This document shows, piece by piece, positions 12,343 to 24,283 of a DNA stretch of 64,000 nt (the first letter of the stretch is position 1; each line of letters begins with the position of its first letter). Under the pieces are notes generated by a model. It worked only from the letters and a program-made list of their open reading frames with translations. It had not been told where the DNA came from and searched no databases. The DNA is from Ailanthus altissimus (lineage: Eukaryota; Streptophyta; Magnoliopsida; Sapindales; Simaroubaceae). The stretch spans positions 5,573,001-5,637,000 of the forward strand of contig OX327699.1 in NCBI GenBank assembly GCA_946807835.1, given 5' to 3'. The position numbers and the translations under genes are program-made.

Positions 12343-15172
12343 ATGGGCAAGAAGAGAAAATCGATTGCGACAAGTCTCGATGAAGTGGATCGAGGCATGT
12401 ATACCTCCTTTTGCACCGCCGCTAATTCGCTCTCTCAGCTTTACACCCAGTCTATGAACCAGCAAAAACTCTCTTTTCAAGCCGGTGAACGCCATGGACT
12501 TGTAAGTCTCTCATTGTTTTCGTCATATTTATGTATACCTTTTTTTCTTTTTAACTATTTTTTAATTCTCTTTTTTTTTTTTTTTACTGGTAGAGAAAAA
12601 ATTGCGTTTTTTTGGTGCTAAATAGATGTATTTACTACATTAATGTAATTTTGTATGCGTAGTGTTAGATTTAATGTTGTGTTTTCTGATTGAGATGGAT
12701 TATGTTCACTGTAATTGAATTGAATGGCTTTTTCTTTTAGTGGTTTTAATAAGTTTTGGTTTTGATTGTCAATCGGCTATTATTCCTTGAGTGAGATGAT
12801 TGTATTGGTGTTTGTGTGAGGGAGTTTTGAGAATGAAGAAGAACAAAAGAAATGATTTTTCATCAGTAATGGTAACCCTCTTATAGAAGCTTGGTAAGGG
12901 AAAAATTGGACAAGCATTGCATAAGCGGATACATAATGTTACTGTGACAATGAGCTTGTACTGATTTGTATAAACTGTAGTTGTTAATTGTGTTGCAAGA
13001 ATGCAACTAATGTAGTCCATGATGATAACGTGTCTTTGTCCTAAACAGTGCGCCACGACCATCCACACACTATTGTGAGAGGAAAGGTTTAATGTCTTGG
13101 AGTTAGTGTAATAACATATTGAGCAAAACCCTTTTTGCTTGCCATCTCGTTACTTTGACAGAGTTGAACTCTGTCAGATTGATAAGCTTAGTTAATATTT
13201 TTCTTCTTCTTCTGGGGGAAAATAAGGCATAGGTTCAATTTTGACTGCTAAGTGTTAGTAGGTAGAAAATGAGAGTGGTGAAGATTGAGTGATAGAAAAA
13301 CTCAAAGATTTAAATTGATTAGTATTTTTTTTTTTTGGGTTCTCACACTTTAGGAATGACGTTGATGTTTTTGATGACTTGTAAACTTTGTGTAGATGTT
13401 ATGCTTTTTCTAATTGCTTCTGATTAAAGCTTTGCTTCTACGTAGTTTTTGCATTATTTGCTGAGTCATGGTCTTTCCCTTTGTTTCATCGGCAGGCATT
13501 GATGGCAGAAGTTTTCTTGTGTTACAACAAATGTTTTACAAGTGTGCATATAGCCATAATTTGCTTATTCACTATCCTCTTTTAATTTATAAATAGCTTG
13601 GAATGATACCAAGATCTTTTTTGTTTACCTTTTTCCTTTGGTTTTCAGGAAAAACTTTACCAATGGATTTGGAGACAAGAAGAGGGAGGGTCTAGAGTGT
13701 CAACGATTGATATCGTTAATTACATTCAGGTTTGCCCGATTCATTTGTCATGTGACATTCTTTATATGCATGTGGATGTTTAGTTTCCTGTTAAAATTAT
13801 ATCTTGTATGCATTACAAACATATACATACTGATGTTGATTGCAGAACAACTATTAGCTATATCAATGTGCAGTTTCTATAAGCACTAAAAGCTCATCAA
13901 ATAAATGATCTTGTTAATATGAAACTGAATTGATATCATTGTCTGACTTACTAGTGCATTAAATTTACTTAGTTAACACCAGTCTTGAAATTTGTTAAAA
14001 ATCTCCCTTGCTGTTAATTGAATTTTGTTAGATTTAACTAGTGTGAGCTATAAGTATTTTTGCATTAAAAGTAAAGAATAAAAGGATCTTCATCGGAAAA
14101 CTCACTGCATCAGACAATTCTCCACCGGAATCTTATAATTTCACAACCATCTCTTTTCCTCATTTCAGATTGATATAGTTCTCACATTTGTTGCTCCACT
14201 TAGTTTAATTATAGTCATGAAATGTGTGTCAGGATATGGACATTGTCCTTCTTATCCTGAAGAATTTTTCATATAGTCAAATTGTTGATGGTCCCAAGTT
14301 TGATGAGATCATTTTTATTTAACACGTGCTGTAAGGGATTTGGAGCATACTATATATTGCGAAGGCTTGAGTGTTTTTACCCTTTAAAGAGAGAATGAAA
14401 GAGTAATGTTGCTGGCAACTGTCCCTGCATGCTCCAAAATAGTCTTATTGAGATGCATGGCTAAAAAGTTAAAAGAACAAGATGTTATATGTAGATAAAA
14501 TGGTTGATATGCTGTGTGGTTCATATGCTTACTAAGACTTCCATGTTTTATTAAAGAGGTACACTGCAATCAAAGGGATCAGACTTTTTTTTTTCCATTC
14601 AAGGGGACTTATAGATATTTGTGCTTTTTAAGTCTCCAAAAGTTCTGTTACTACAATTTTAGTGATGAGGGGTTGCATAACTACTGATGCTTGAATATCA
14701 AAGATGTAATGGATCATGCTACACTGTATACTGATTCTCTGATAATTTGATTGTATTAAAAATCTAATAAAATGTTCTGGTCCCCATGCAGAATGAACTA
14801 GACTGCAGTGTAGAGGAGCCATCAATGTCCCCCAGGAATCAAGTCCGACATCAGCATTCACAACCCACAATGCAGTTTACAAATCCTGGGTTCCTGATCC
14901 CCTCTGGTTCTTCTGGCCAAATAAGTGGTCAGGAAAGTCGTCCTGAGCACTGTGATCAGCAACCCAAAAATTCGGTCTTCTCAAATGCCCTATCAAGCCC
15001 CACTCACCGTAGTCTTCAGAACTATCAGATTGCACAGGGAGGCTACCACCCAAATGGGGGTCTGCCTCCTGCAACTGGAGGCCGGAACAATGATCCCAAC
15101 TTTTTTCAGCCCAACAGGGATTCTTATCCTCCCAATTCGAATGACACTTCAATGGACATGCATGCTGATTAA
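12343..15172 (+). CDS. Plant-conserved protein of unknown function, three exons, 206 aa
   Basis: Exons are 12343-12501, 13649-13729 and 14792-15172; introns are 1147 and 1062 bp. Splice sites read CTT|GTAAGT, TTTTCAG|GAA, CAG|GTTTGC and ATGCAG|AAT, and all exon junctions are in phase 0. The product starts MGKKRKS, a basic stretch that could act in nuclear targeting. Residues 1-85 look helical and compact, with phrases such as SLDEVDR, AANSLSQLYTQ, QQKLSFQAGERH and EKLYQW. The rest, encoded by exon 3, is rich in Pro, Gln, Asn and Ser and is probably disordered. The start is the first ATG after a plausible TATA box. I recognise this as a family conserved across flowering plants, sometimes given misleading names in databases, but I know of no established function. 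The reading frame is intact and it is probably expressed. Confidence 0.9.
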
Positions 15173-15564
15173 CATTGCCAATGTGTTCCATTTCAAGAAG
15201 CTTCATGACGTTAAAAGCTTGGTCAGATTATTGCAATTAGTATGCTATTTCATTCGCGGCTTTTGGCCATGTAATTGGTTACTTCATACAAGGATAATCA
15301 CATGATGCTTGTGACATGTTGAAGCATGCGAAAAAGATTGACTGCGTGTATGTCTCATGAGGTAAAACGCAATGCAATGAAATTCATTGCTTATCATTTC
15401 ATCGTTTGTTGTCTTTTTGGGTCCATTAGCTTAGCTTAGGTCTCTTAAGCCATATGTAAAAAAGCAAAGCATTTTGTTGAATTGATACTGCAACTTAAGA
15501 AATAGTATTGTTCGTTATATGAAGTTGTCTTTGGTGCTTGTTTATGTTTGGGTGTATATCTGTA

Positions 15565-15570
15565 AATAAA
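15565..15570 (+). terminator. Putative poly(A) signal of gene 1
   Basis: AATAAA lies about 390 bp after the stop codon, followed by T-rich sequence ('tatatctgcttttttatat'). This suits a plant polyadenylation site. Plant signals are loose, so other sites are possible. Confidence 0.45.
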
Positions 15571-16022
15571 TAATTCTGTATATCTGCTTTTTTATATAGC
15601 ATATGAATTGTTGTCACTAAATTTCTTTCAAAAATAAAAAATTAAAAATAATGCCTAGGGTGTGGCAAGTATCAAATGAGTTTGTGTATGTCGCCACCTA
15701 CAAATTTACATTTTTATAATGTCATTTGTTTAATATAAATTATTTTTTGAATCCTTAAAAATATGTTAAACAAAAATGTTTATGTTTTTAAATATTTAAT
15801 AAACAAATTTAAATATATAGTAATATATTAAATAATATGCTCTGGAAACACTCTAAAAGCATATTACTCGTAGATATAAGTATATTAACACATTAGTAAA
15901 GACTTTACATGTCCATTTTAATCATACAATTCGATTCTTTTTTATTTTTAATCAATATTTTTGTTTGTTTATATAAAATTATACTAATTTAGTTCAAAAT
16001 ACAAGTCCACAATTAATAAGAT

Positions 16023-16090
16023 GAAAGCATTTTAAGCAAATATAAAAACAATAAGTGAAAGCATTTTAAGCAAATATAAAAACAATAAGT
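16023..16090. repeat. Perfect 34-bp tandem duplication
   Basis: A 34-bp unit beginning 'gaaagcattttaagcaaata' and ending 'acaataagt' occurs twice with no mismatch (16023-16056 and 16057-16090). The lack of divergence implies a recent event, unlike most repeats in this window. Confidence 0.95.
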
Positions 16091-16399
16091 TTTATAAAAA
16101 AAATAAATGTCAAAGTTCAAAAAATTAAAAAGTTTCAACAGGAAAATTTCCGACTCAAAGCATCCATGGTATTGTACTTCAAAATTTTTGTACTAATCTT
16201 TTAAGTTTTAAGTAGGGTGGATGCAGCATCGTATTTTTTAATTTTTTCAATGTCGGTCTAAAAATTATACAATAGGTTTATTTGTTTTAGAAATTAGACT
16301 TAATTAGTGTTGTATCTATTTTAATAGTTAAATATTATAAAAAGTTTTGCTTTATTATAATTCTTATTTTTTTAAGATTAGGTTTACAATAGAATTTTG

Positions 16400-17212
16400 C
16401 ATTCTTTTGCCCTCTGATATGTTAATTTACATACTAAAATATCGCTTGTCTCTACCCAAATTCTCAACATCACAATTTTATTTTTGTCTAAATTATAGAG
16501 TAAATAAGCTTTTAGATGCGGTATTTCATTAGCGATTCTTTTGGGACCTTGGTTTGTCATATGAGTCTAAATTTCATATTTTCGTATGTGAAATGAAGTA
16601 TAAATATCTCCATATATCAGACATTTGCTAATAAGTTTTGAATCTTGAAAATTGTAACATTCTTAGAATTTTATCCTATTCCACATCTTTTATTATTAAA
16701 TAAAAAAAAAGAGCAAAAGTGTTTGCTAAATTCGAATTTGAAAGATATCAAGTCATAAACGGAAACGAAAAGAAAAGGATTCAAACCATCGGTAAGAATA
16801 ACTCGTACACCAAATTAGCAATCTGACGCTTTAATCCACTCAGCCATCTCTCCTAATTGAAAAAAAAATAATAATGTTACATTACACAAAAAATAATGCC
16901 CTAAAGCATTTATGGTATCATTATAAATATATAAACCAAAACTGTGAAATTCTAAAAATATACATACCTAGTTGAGATGTGATATGATTGCATCGTGATG
17001 CCTAAGGACACGATTTAATAGATTGTTGTATCGAGTAGTTAGATCATAGTCTCTTACTATAAAAATGGTTGCATGTGCAATAGCACTGACGATGAGAAAT
17101 CCATCGATCCACATGTGATGTGTAAACAATGACAATTATATACTATAGTCAGTAACTAGATATGGATAAAGGGACATAGAATACATATGATGAGTTACAA
17201 TAATAGTTAAAG
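16400..17212. other. ~0.8-kb insertion in the 5' LTR, containing a plastid-type tRNA relic
   Basis: This segment is absent from the 3' LTR, so it entered after the element or is an unrelated patch between the two LTR pieces. It is AT-rich, has no coding sequence, and includes a trnS-GCU-like sequence. The rest is not recognised. It may be plastid DNA moved to the nucleus, in whole or part, or an unrelated element that picked up the tRNA. Confidence 0.6.
16760..16853 (-). pseudogene. trnS-GCU: Degenerate plastid-type tRNA-Ser(GCU) (trnS-GCU) copy
   Basis: The minus strand reads GGAGAGATGGCTGAGTGG, the 5' end of plastid trnS-GCU. Next come a D arm, the anticodon loop ATTGCTAAT with GCT in place, a long variable arm (GTACGAGTTATTCTTAC) and a T loop reading TTTGAAT instead of TTCGAAT. 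The anticodon stem can still pair with G-T pairs, but the T stem and acceptor stem carry mismatches and an extra stretch near the 3' end. This looks like a nuclear copy of plastid DNA that has decayed partly by C-to-T change, and is unlikely to be a working tRNA gene. Confidence 0.85.
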
Positions 17213-17598
17213 AGTCTAAATAAAGGTTTATTTTTTTCATTATAATCACCAATTATTTATTCAATACATAAAAAATAGCCTTTTTAGTTTTTTTTTTAAT
17301 TTTTTTCGTTATTATCATTCAACTCAAGATTCACGTCCTTATGTTGAAACTCATAACCTTACTATGAAAGTTTTACTTGTTCTTCTCCAAAAAGTACCCA
17401 AATTTCACAGTACACTTTCTACCTACGGTCTAAGTTTAACATAGACTTTGTTTGCTGTCACCCAAATTTGGCCTAGCCTTATCTGGTGAACCTCTAACTC
17501 TCAGTTTCTCTCAAATTTGAGATTCATATTAATCTAGTAGGGCACTGGACATATATGGGTTCTTACATTAAATTTTTATCTACGATCATCTTTTTGGC

Positions 17599-20116
17599 AT
17601 GTCTGGTGGGACCCTTTTTTGTATGCCAATAACAATTAGACTAGTGACAAAGAACGACATTGAACCATCCAATATGGCTACACCTCCACCACATATTAGA
17701 GATCCAGTAGACTTGGAAAAAGATGGAGCGAGTTTAGCTTATACCGATGAAGATTTACTCAATTGCCAGCTAGAAGAGATTCACAGAAATATTCTTCCGT
17801 CCCTTAGGTCGTTCTCTATGGTCAATGTATAGAGGTTGGTTTCCCAAATCGCCCTGAAAAACCAACAACTCAACACATTGCTTACAAATCAAATGGTCTC
17901 CGTTTTTCCACTACTAATAGAAAACAATTAGAATATAAGTCAAAGTATTTTAAAAATCTTGGAGTCGATGAGGCAGAATCAAATAAAGCTGATAGCTTTT
18001 CTACAAGGTTGACCAAACCTTAAACTTCAGGAACTATGGCAACGACAAAGATATAATCAAGCCGATTTGCAATATGGGTTGAATAATATTCTTAGGAGAC
18101 CTAAGAGAGTTGAGTCCACAAACTCACAGGTCCACCAAAACCAATTAAGACATATTTTTAGTTGTGATTAGGCTGATAATATGATCAATCTGAAAAGTTT
18201 ACACCAACCAGCTCCCTAATTTCATGAACAAATTGGTCAAACTCAGCCTAGGCCAATTCAATTTGTTTCTATAGAACCTATTCGGCCAACTAGTAGTTTG
18301 GGATGACCTGAGATTGATAGGAATATGCTTGCAGAAATGTTGCAGAACATGGGAGTCAACCTGAAACCGATGGCTTGTCTGTCTTATAGGAAGCCATACC
18401 ACCACAGTGTCGATTCATTGTTCCCTTTCCCAAAGGGACATAAAATTCTCGAATTATTTTTTTATTTTTGGATGAGGAGAATATGACTACATTCAAGTAT
18501 ATTTCAAGATTCAATGTGCAATATGGGGAAGCTAGTTAATCACCTTTTTTGGAATCTAAAGGAATTCGACAACTCCTTAACTAAGACAGCTTTCACTTGG
18601 TATACCAACCTATTACCAAAATTGATTGCTAGTTGGGAGCAGATGAAAAATAAATTCATTGCTACATTCTACCAAACGCTATTGGAAGCCACTATGGCCG
18701 ACCTTGCTAAGGTAATACAGATGCCAAGAGAATCAATTTTGAAATATATAAGTCAATTTAGAAAACTTCAAACACGATGTCAAACCCAGATCACTGAAGC
18801 CGACTGCATTCCCATGATGGTAAAAAGGATGTCCTTTACTATAAGGGAACATTTTGAGGGTCATCGTTTTAAGGATTTATATGAGTTGGCCACAAGAATG
18901 GCCAATTAAAAGCAGCATCTGATGGAGAAATATCAAAAGCAAGCGTCCTCCCAAAGGACCTACTACAAGAATCAGCTCTAGATTGCCACAATGCAAGTCG
19001 ATTCAAAAAGTGATTCTAATGAGTCAAATTTTGACGAAGATATTTTCCTAGTTGAAGTAATGAAAAGAGGAACATATGAATGCCAGTGTTGAAGAAGGCA
19101 ACTCTTGGGAAAGAAAAGAAGAAGGGCGACAAAAACACCCAGATTGTTAAGGAATACTCATTCGATTTGAGGAAGGCTGATCAAATTTTTGATTGGCTTT
19201 TAAAGGATAAGCAGATCAAGCTGTCCGAAAGCCACACCATCCCTTTGATCGACCAATGTACAGGGAAGGATTATTGTAAGTGGCATAATTCTTGGCAACA
19301 CATTATAAACAACTATATTATGTTTAGAAATGAGATTCAACAGCTGATCGATGAAGGCTGACTTTTCTTCGATTTTAAGAGGAAGACCCTAATAATAGAA
19401 ACTGACCTATTCCCTACACTAGGCATCAATGTCATCATACCCTCAGCTAAAAGGAAGATATTGGGAAAAGGGTCATCAACAGAAGTCTAGACCTTTGATA
19501 AACTAAGGATTAAGATCTATGTGGGCGATTCGACCTTAGAGATGACCTAGAAGAAAAAGGTAGTCACAATAGAGTTGACCCCGTATGACCTACCGACCTC
19601 TAAAATAGCAAGTTTTGAATGCCCTAAATGCTAAACTACTTTTGAAAAGGTAAAAGGAGAATTAGACTAGCGGCTGACTTTTCAGCAACCCATTAGAATA
19701 TTTAAGCCTATAGCTACCAAGGTTAGCCAATGAGAAGTCAACAGCCACAGACGGAGTGTATTTGGCTGACTAGGCGAACATGCTCACCCAAACCAAAAAC
19801 CGACCAAAACTTAGAAGATAAGGATTCAAAGGCATGAACAACTGAGGTGCATTGAACAAGTTGTCTAGAATCCATGCGAAAACTTACAAATTGAGGAAAA
19901 CTTGGCCAAAATAGACAGCCTAAATAGGAAGCGCTATAGAAATAGAGCAGAAAATCAGCATCTGGTCAAGACAACCAATAAGGGTATAAAACCTCAAAGA
20001 AAGGTTTAGCTACCTATCAATATGAAGAAATCAGATAGAATCCTAGCTGACAAGGGTGACCAGATCGATCAGTTTGATTTTGCCAAATAGGGTAATCAAA
20101 CTGACCAAGGACCACT
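17599..20116 (+). pseudogene. Tat element gag region, decayed
   Basis: The best frame is 18514-18909 (131 codons), with the look of a retrotransposon gag domain: FTWYTNLLPKLIASWEQM and a helical stretch ending in DLYELATRMAN. A second block, 19080-19361, contains DYCKWHNSWQH and MFRNEIQQLIDEG, a conserved phrase in this lineage that precedes the protease. Upstream, 17599-17832 may be the gag N-terminus. Frames are separated by stops. The region runs up to the site of the first solo-LTR insertion: the codons before it (D Q G P) join those after it (L M K E N A) in frame once the insertion is removed. Confidence 0.75.
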
Positions 20117-22896
20117 TATAGTAACTAGTATCCACAACCAGTAAGAATAAGTATATATATATATATAAATATACATATTTTATTTGTATGTGGGTGATAC
20201 TTAATTTATGTATTATTATTAGTAATGTTTGTATAGGTTAGGGACTTATTATTAGTATTGGGTTTATTTGCAAGACTTTAGATTTATTCTAGGGACCAAA
20301 TTGTAATACTTTGAAAGTTTAAGGGCTAATTCGTAAATATTAAAAATTAGCTTCTTAGTATAAAAATACACTTTTGAAATCTTAATTCACTCATTTTGGT
20401 CGAACCACCTCTTTTAGAGTGAGAAAAGAGAGAAAGAAAGGGGAGAGAAAGAGAATAAGAAGAAGAAAAAGAAAAAGAAAGTTGAAATTTAAGCTTTAAG
20501 AGGTATATTATAACCTTTTCTTAGTTTCTTGGTGTTAATTTAGTTAATTCCTTTAATTTTTCATTTCTAAAATATGTACAATTGAGGATTTAATGTGGAT
20601 TTCATAAGATATTGTGAGAATTGATGATGATTATGTAAATAGCTTGATAAATCATGATGAATTGCAGAATTTCTACTTGATAGTCTCTTGATCCACAAAT
20701 TATATAAATTGTTGTGTTTCGATTCTGGTTTTGGATTTTGGGACTATGAAACTAGACATGTATAGAATCATTTGAAACTTTGAATCAATTAAAAATTTCA
20801 GAAATTAAATTTTTAGTAAATTTACCAAAATGACCCTGAGATTCTAAAAATTTCCTGTGTTAACAGTATAATACAGTGACAAATAATTTTTGATCTACTG
20901 AATGATCTTTAAAAATTATGAATTTTTGAAATATGATAAGTTTATATATCTAATATGATATACTCAGAATTGAAAATTTATATGAATTTGGTTAAATTGT
21001 TATGATTTTCTAAAAAGTGTCAGCTCATTGTAGTATTTGATTAACAAATTTTTAATGCTATAGAATAAAATAGTTTTAAAATACTTTTGGCAGTGATTTT
21101 GAAGTAAAATATTTATTATGAATTACGATATATGTTAAGAGTAATTCTGTGATAGTTTTATAATTTTTGATATAGTATATGATTTTATAAAATTGGGAGA
21201 TTGAATATTTTTTAGTAAATATCTTGATCCTGTCAGGTTAGTAGTTAGAATTGATAGTGTTTATGGAATGGATTGTGTAGGAATTATGATATAATATTCA
21301 TCTATAAGAAGGATATATGAGTTAAGAATGATGTATTTTGATTTTGGAGTAATTGAACATCATTTGTTGTATAAGAAAATTTTGTTAAGTGTAAGTGGTC
21401 AGAATGACAAGTTTTGAAAAACTAAGTAATTAGACCAATTTGATGTGATAAATGCAATATGTGTAATTTTGTAAACTATTTAAAGTATTTTGTGTGAATG
21501 TCAAGGCTTATGAAAGGATTAATCTCTATTGATAGGTTAAGGAGAATTAAGCCTCGTAGCCGAAAGTGCTAAGAGGTAAGTATACTAGACTTTTACTGAA
21601 ATCACAATAAGCATAGTAATTGTCTATATATGATTTTGTAAATGTGCTTAAAAATATGTTTATGTTATGCCAAAGTATATTTTATATGAAATGTGAAAGA
21701 CATTTTTATGAATGTGAGCATTGACATTGAGCATGGACATACATGTGTTTATAAAAGTGAGCTTTCAAAATGAAATATGTTTAACAAAGAAAGCTTTTGA
21801 AGTGAAAAATGTCCATGAGATACGTTTTGTGTTTTGAGAATGCTTAAACTCACTATTTACTTAGTAGGCACCTTATGTAATTTGTGGAGCCTTTATGTGT
21901 GGCCTTTCCTTGGGGATTGGTATATGTTATGTATTCCGTATGTATAGAGGATCCTATTGGTACCTAAAAGAAAATTGAGTCATCACATTCGTATGGTGGC
22001 GTATTGGTGCATGTGAGAGGACTCACTGATGATCGGGATAAGGGTTTGGCTCTTACCTTCGAGCATGAGCATTATATATGTATAATTTAAACCTCACTTG
22101 TACTATTTCTCTCATACAGTATGTCACCTACGAGTGACATTTGGCTCATTATTTGATATGTGATATAAAAGTCCTACTAAGTAGTAGTTATGTGATGGTA
22201 TTTCTATTATATGTTTTGAAAGAATGTGTAAGCGCTTACCTGACATGTGATTTGATAAGATTATGATTTTGATTTATCATAGCATATCATACATATACAT
22301 TGTGTATATATATGTATCTGTATTTTGATATATGAAAAATTAGTATGCTTACTGAGTTTTATACTCATTATAGTTTATTGTGATTTCAGGTAAATAAAGT
22401 ACATGTGTGCTTAGCGGATTTGGCAAGGCTTCTACTGTCCCTTGAGTTTCCTAAGTTGCTAGGTTGTTAAGTGTTTCAATTGTGGACACATAGTTTAAGA
22501 TATTTGATTTGTCCCTATTGAATAAATACTTATATGTTATTTTATTAATGTGGTTATAGGTTGATTTTAAGTAAGAATTTGCAATGAATATATTATGGGC
22601 TTTCGATAACAAAGTTGCTACTGGTGACGTAGTAGAGTGTTAATCTCTGAGAAAACTCTGTGTATCTCCGATTTACTAATTGTCCCAGTCATAATTCAAT
22701 TGTTATAATTCTGAAAAATTGAAATAAATGTTTAAATATTGTTAATAAATATTTATGTTTATATTTTTAAACATGAGACTAACCCATAAACAAGAATTTA
22801 GGAATATACTAGAAACATTAAGATTGTATGTGTGCTCATTATTGATTAAATGTAAGTTATGTCATATGTCAAATCTTTTGGGTCTGGGGCATGACA
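20117..22896 (+). mobile_element. Solo LTR, ~2.8 kb, + orientation
   Basis: A 2780-bp non-coding insertion in the Tat polyprotein is flanked by CCACT on both sides (20112-20116 and 22897-22901), the 5-bp duplication expected of an LTR element. Its right end 'gggtctggggcatgaca' resembles the end of known long Ty3/gypsy chromovirus LTRs. The left end reads TA rather than TG. Inside, 'agtataaaaatacac' followed by a purine-rich leader looks like a + strand promoter, and 'cttactgagttttatactca' followed by a 'tttcag' acceptor-like sequence is typical of such LTRs. Removing it restores the host element's frame. Confidence 0.8.
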
Positions 22897-24283
22897 CCAC
22901 TTATGAAAGAAAACGCTCAAAATGAGGCTATCAACATGGTTTTATTGTTGCCCGAGTCGTTCAGTTAAGTTCAAGACAACTTTGGACCTTTGATAGCGAT
23001 ATGGTATAGCTATGCCATGTCACGGAGGATGAACCGGAGGAACCAGCATTACTAAGCCTCTCTCATTCAATAGAAGACATGACCCAACATATTCGACCCT
23101 TTTTATGTCAAGGTCGATCTCAATGGGATTCCTTACAAAAGAATCCTCATTGATAATAGGTATGGGATTAACATTCTACCTCTGAAGATGTTGAGAATGC
23201 TTGGGATAAGCAAGGTCAATTTAGAGCCTTAAGAAGTAATTATGATATATTTTACTGGAAGCGAAACCCTAGCTGATGGATTTATTTCTCTTAGAGTGAA
23301 AATTGACCACATAGAAAAAGATGAGCCATTCTACGTAGTTAATGTACTAAATGACTACAACATTTTGCTGTGACGAGATTGGATTCACTCTAACAAAACC
23401 TTGCTATCTAGCATCCACCAGATTATCTTCAGATGGCAGCAAAATAGTTCAATCGAGATAATCCATGCTGACCTAAAACCATATGAAGGTGAGGAACAAG
23501 TCACGTCCGTCTTTTTGTATAATCCAACAGTTACCACAACAATTCTTAAGAGGAATGATACCGGTCGATACACAAAAGATACAATCAGATCAGTGATAAA
23601 TGATACCAAGCAAGTCATAATGGAAAACCTTGCTCGACCTATTACAATCAAAACCGATCAACCCTTGGTCTACTATTTTTATGAATAGACAAGAAAACTT
23701 TGCATCTGCGTTGGTCAAATGCATTTATGAGGATGAAAAACAGGATCCTCAGATCGACCATGAATTAAAACCAGCACCAGCAAAGTTAGACTACCACAAC
23801 CCCTAAAGCAAACTCAAAGAAATCAATTTAGACGTTAAAAGCAACAATAAGTCAATTTTTATCAACGAAGAATTAGACCTTGCCTATTAAAAGAAATTAG
23901 TAGTGATCCTAGGAGAATTCAAAGACTGTTTTGTATGCAATTATACAGAAATGTCTAACCTCAACCGAGATCTGGTCGATTATAGCTTTTTGATTACATA
24001 GGAGTTTCGACCGTACAAGTAACACATGCAAAGAATGTTTAGAGAAGTCAAAGACAAGATCACTAAGAAGATCAAAAGACTCATCCAAGCTGGTTTATTA
24101 GATCAGCAAATTATATAGAATGGTTGTCTAATATGGTTTCAATGACAAAAAAGAACGACAAGTTGAGACTTTGCCTAGACTTCAAGAATCTTAACTTAAC
24201 GACCTCTAAAGGATATGTTAGTCGACTTGGAAACATGCCATGAGATCATAATTTTACTCGATTGGCATTTTGGATATAATCAG
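22897..24283 (+). pseudogene. Tat element protease and start of RT, decayed
   Basis: After PLMKENAQNE, a retropepsin-like segment reads RILIDNRYGINILPLKML at about 23130-23190; the usual active-site D-S/T-G triad is not preserved in this copy. It is followed by ADGFISLRV and the RDWIHSNKTLLSSIHQ block typical of the end of this protease domain. RT begins near 24000, with CLDFKNLN-like and LLDWHFGYNQ phrases up to the next insertion. Several stops interrupt the frame. Confidence 0.75.

Larger units (their letters stand above)
16248..17585 (+). repeat. 5' LTR of the Tat element, split by an insertion
   Basis: Two pieces match the 3' LTR at 36372-36903. Piece one is 16248-16399 ('ttagtgttgtatctatttta', 'gttaaatattataa'). 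Piece two is about 17212-17585 ('cattcaactcaagattcacg', 'ctaactctcagtttctctc', 'aatttttatctacga'). Immediately downstream, 'tttttggcatgtctggtggg' occupies the primer-site position. The two LTRs differ at many positions, so the insertion is old. Confidence 0.85.

Noticed and set aside
14877..15206. Open frames on the opposite strand and in another frame over gene 1 exon 3
   Set aside because: They overlap a well-supported exon with matching splice sites and recognisable protein. Their translations have no coherent features.
16760..16853. Working nuclear tRNA-Ser gene
   Set aside because: The sequence matches plastid trnS-GCU rather than a nuclear type, and the T and acceptor stems are damaged.
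20111..22904. Mutator-like element suggested by a 9-bp flanking repeat (ACCACTTAT)
   Set aside because: No terminal inverted repeats are present. The reading frame of the host element fits a 5-bp CCACT duplication, and the right end looks like a known LTR type; the extra matching bases belong to the LTR ends and host codons.
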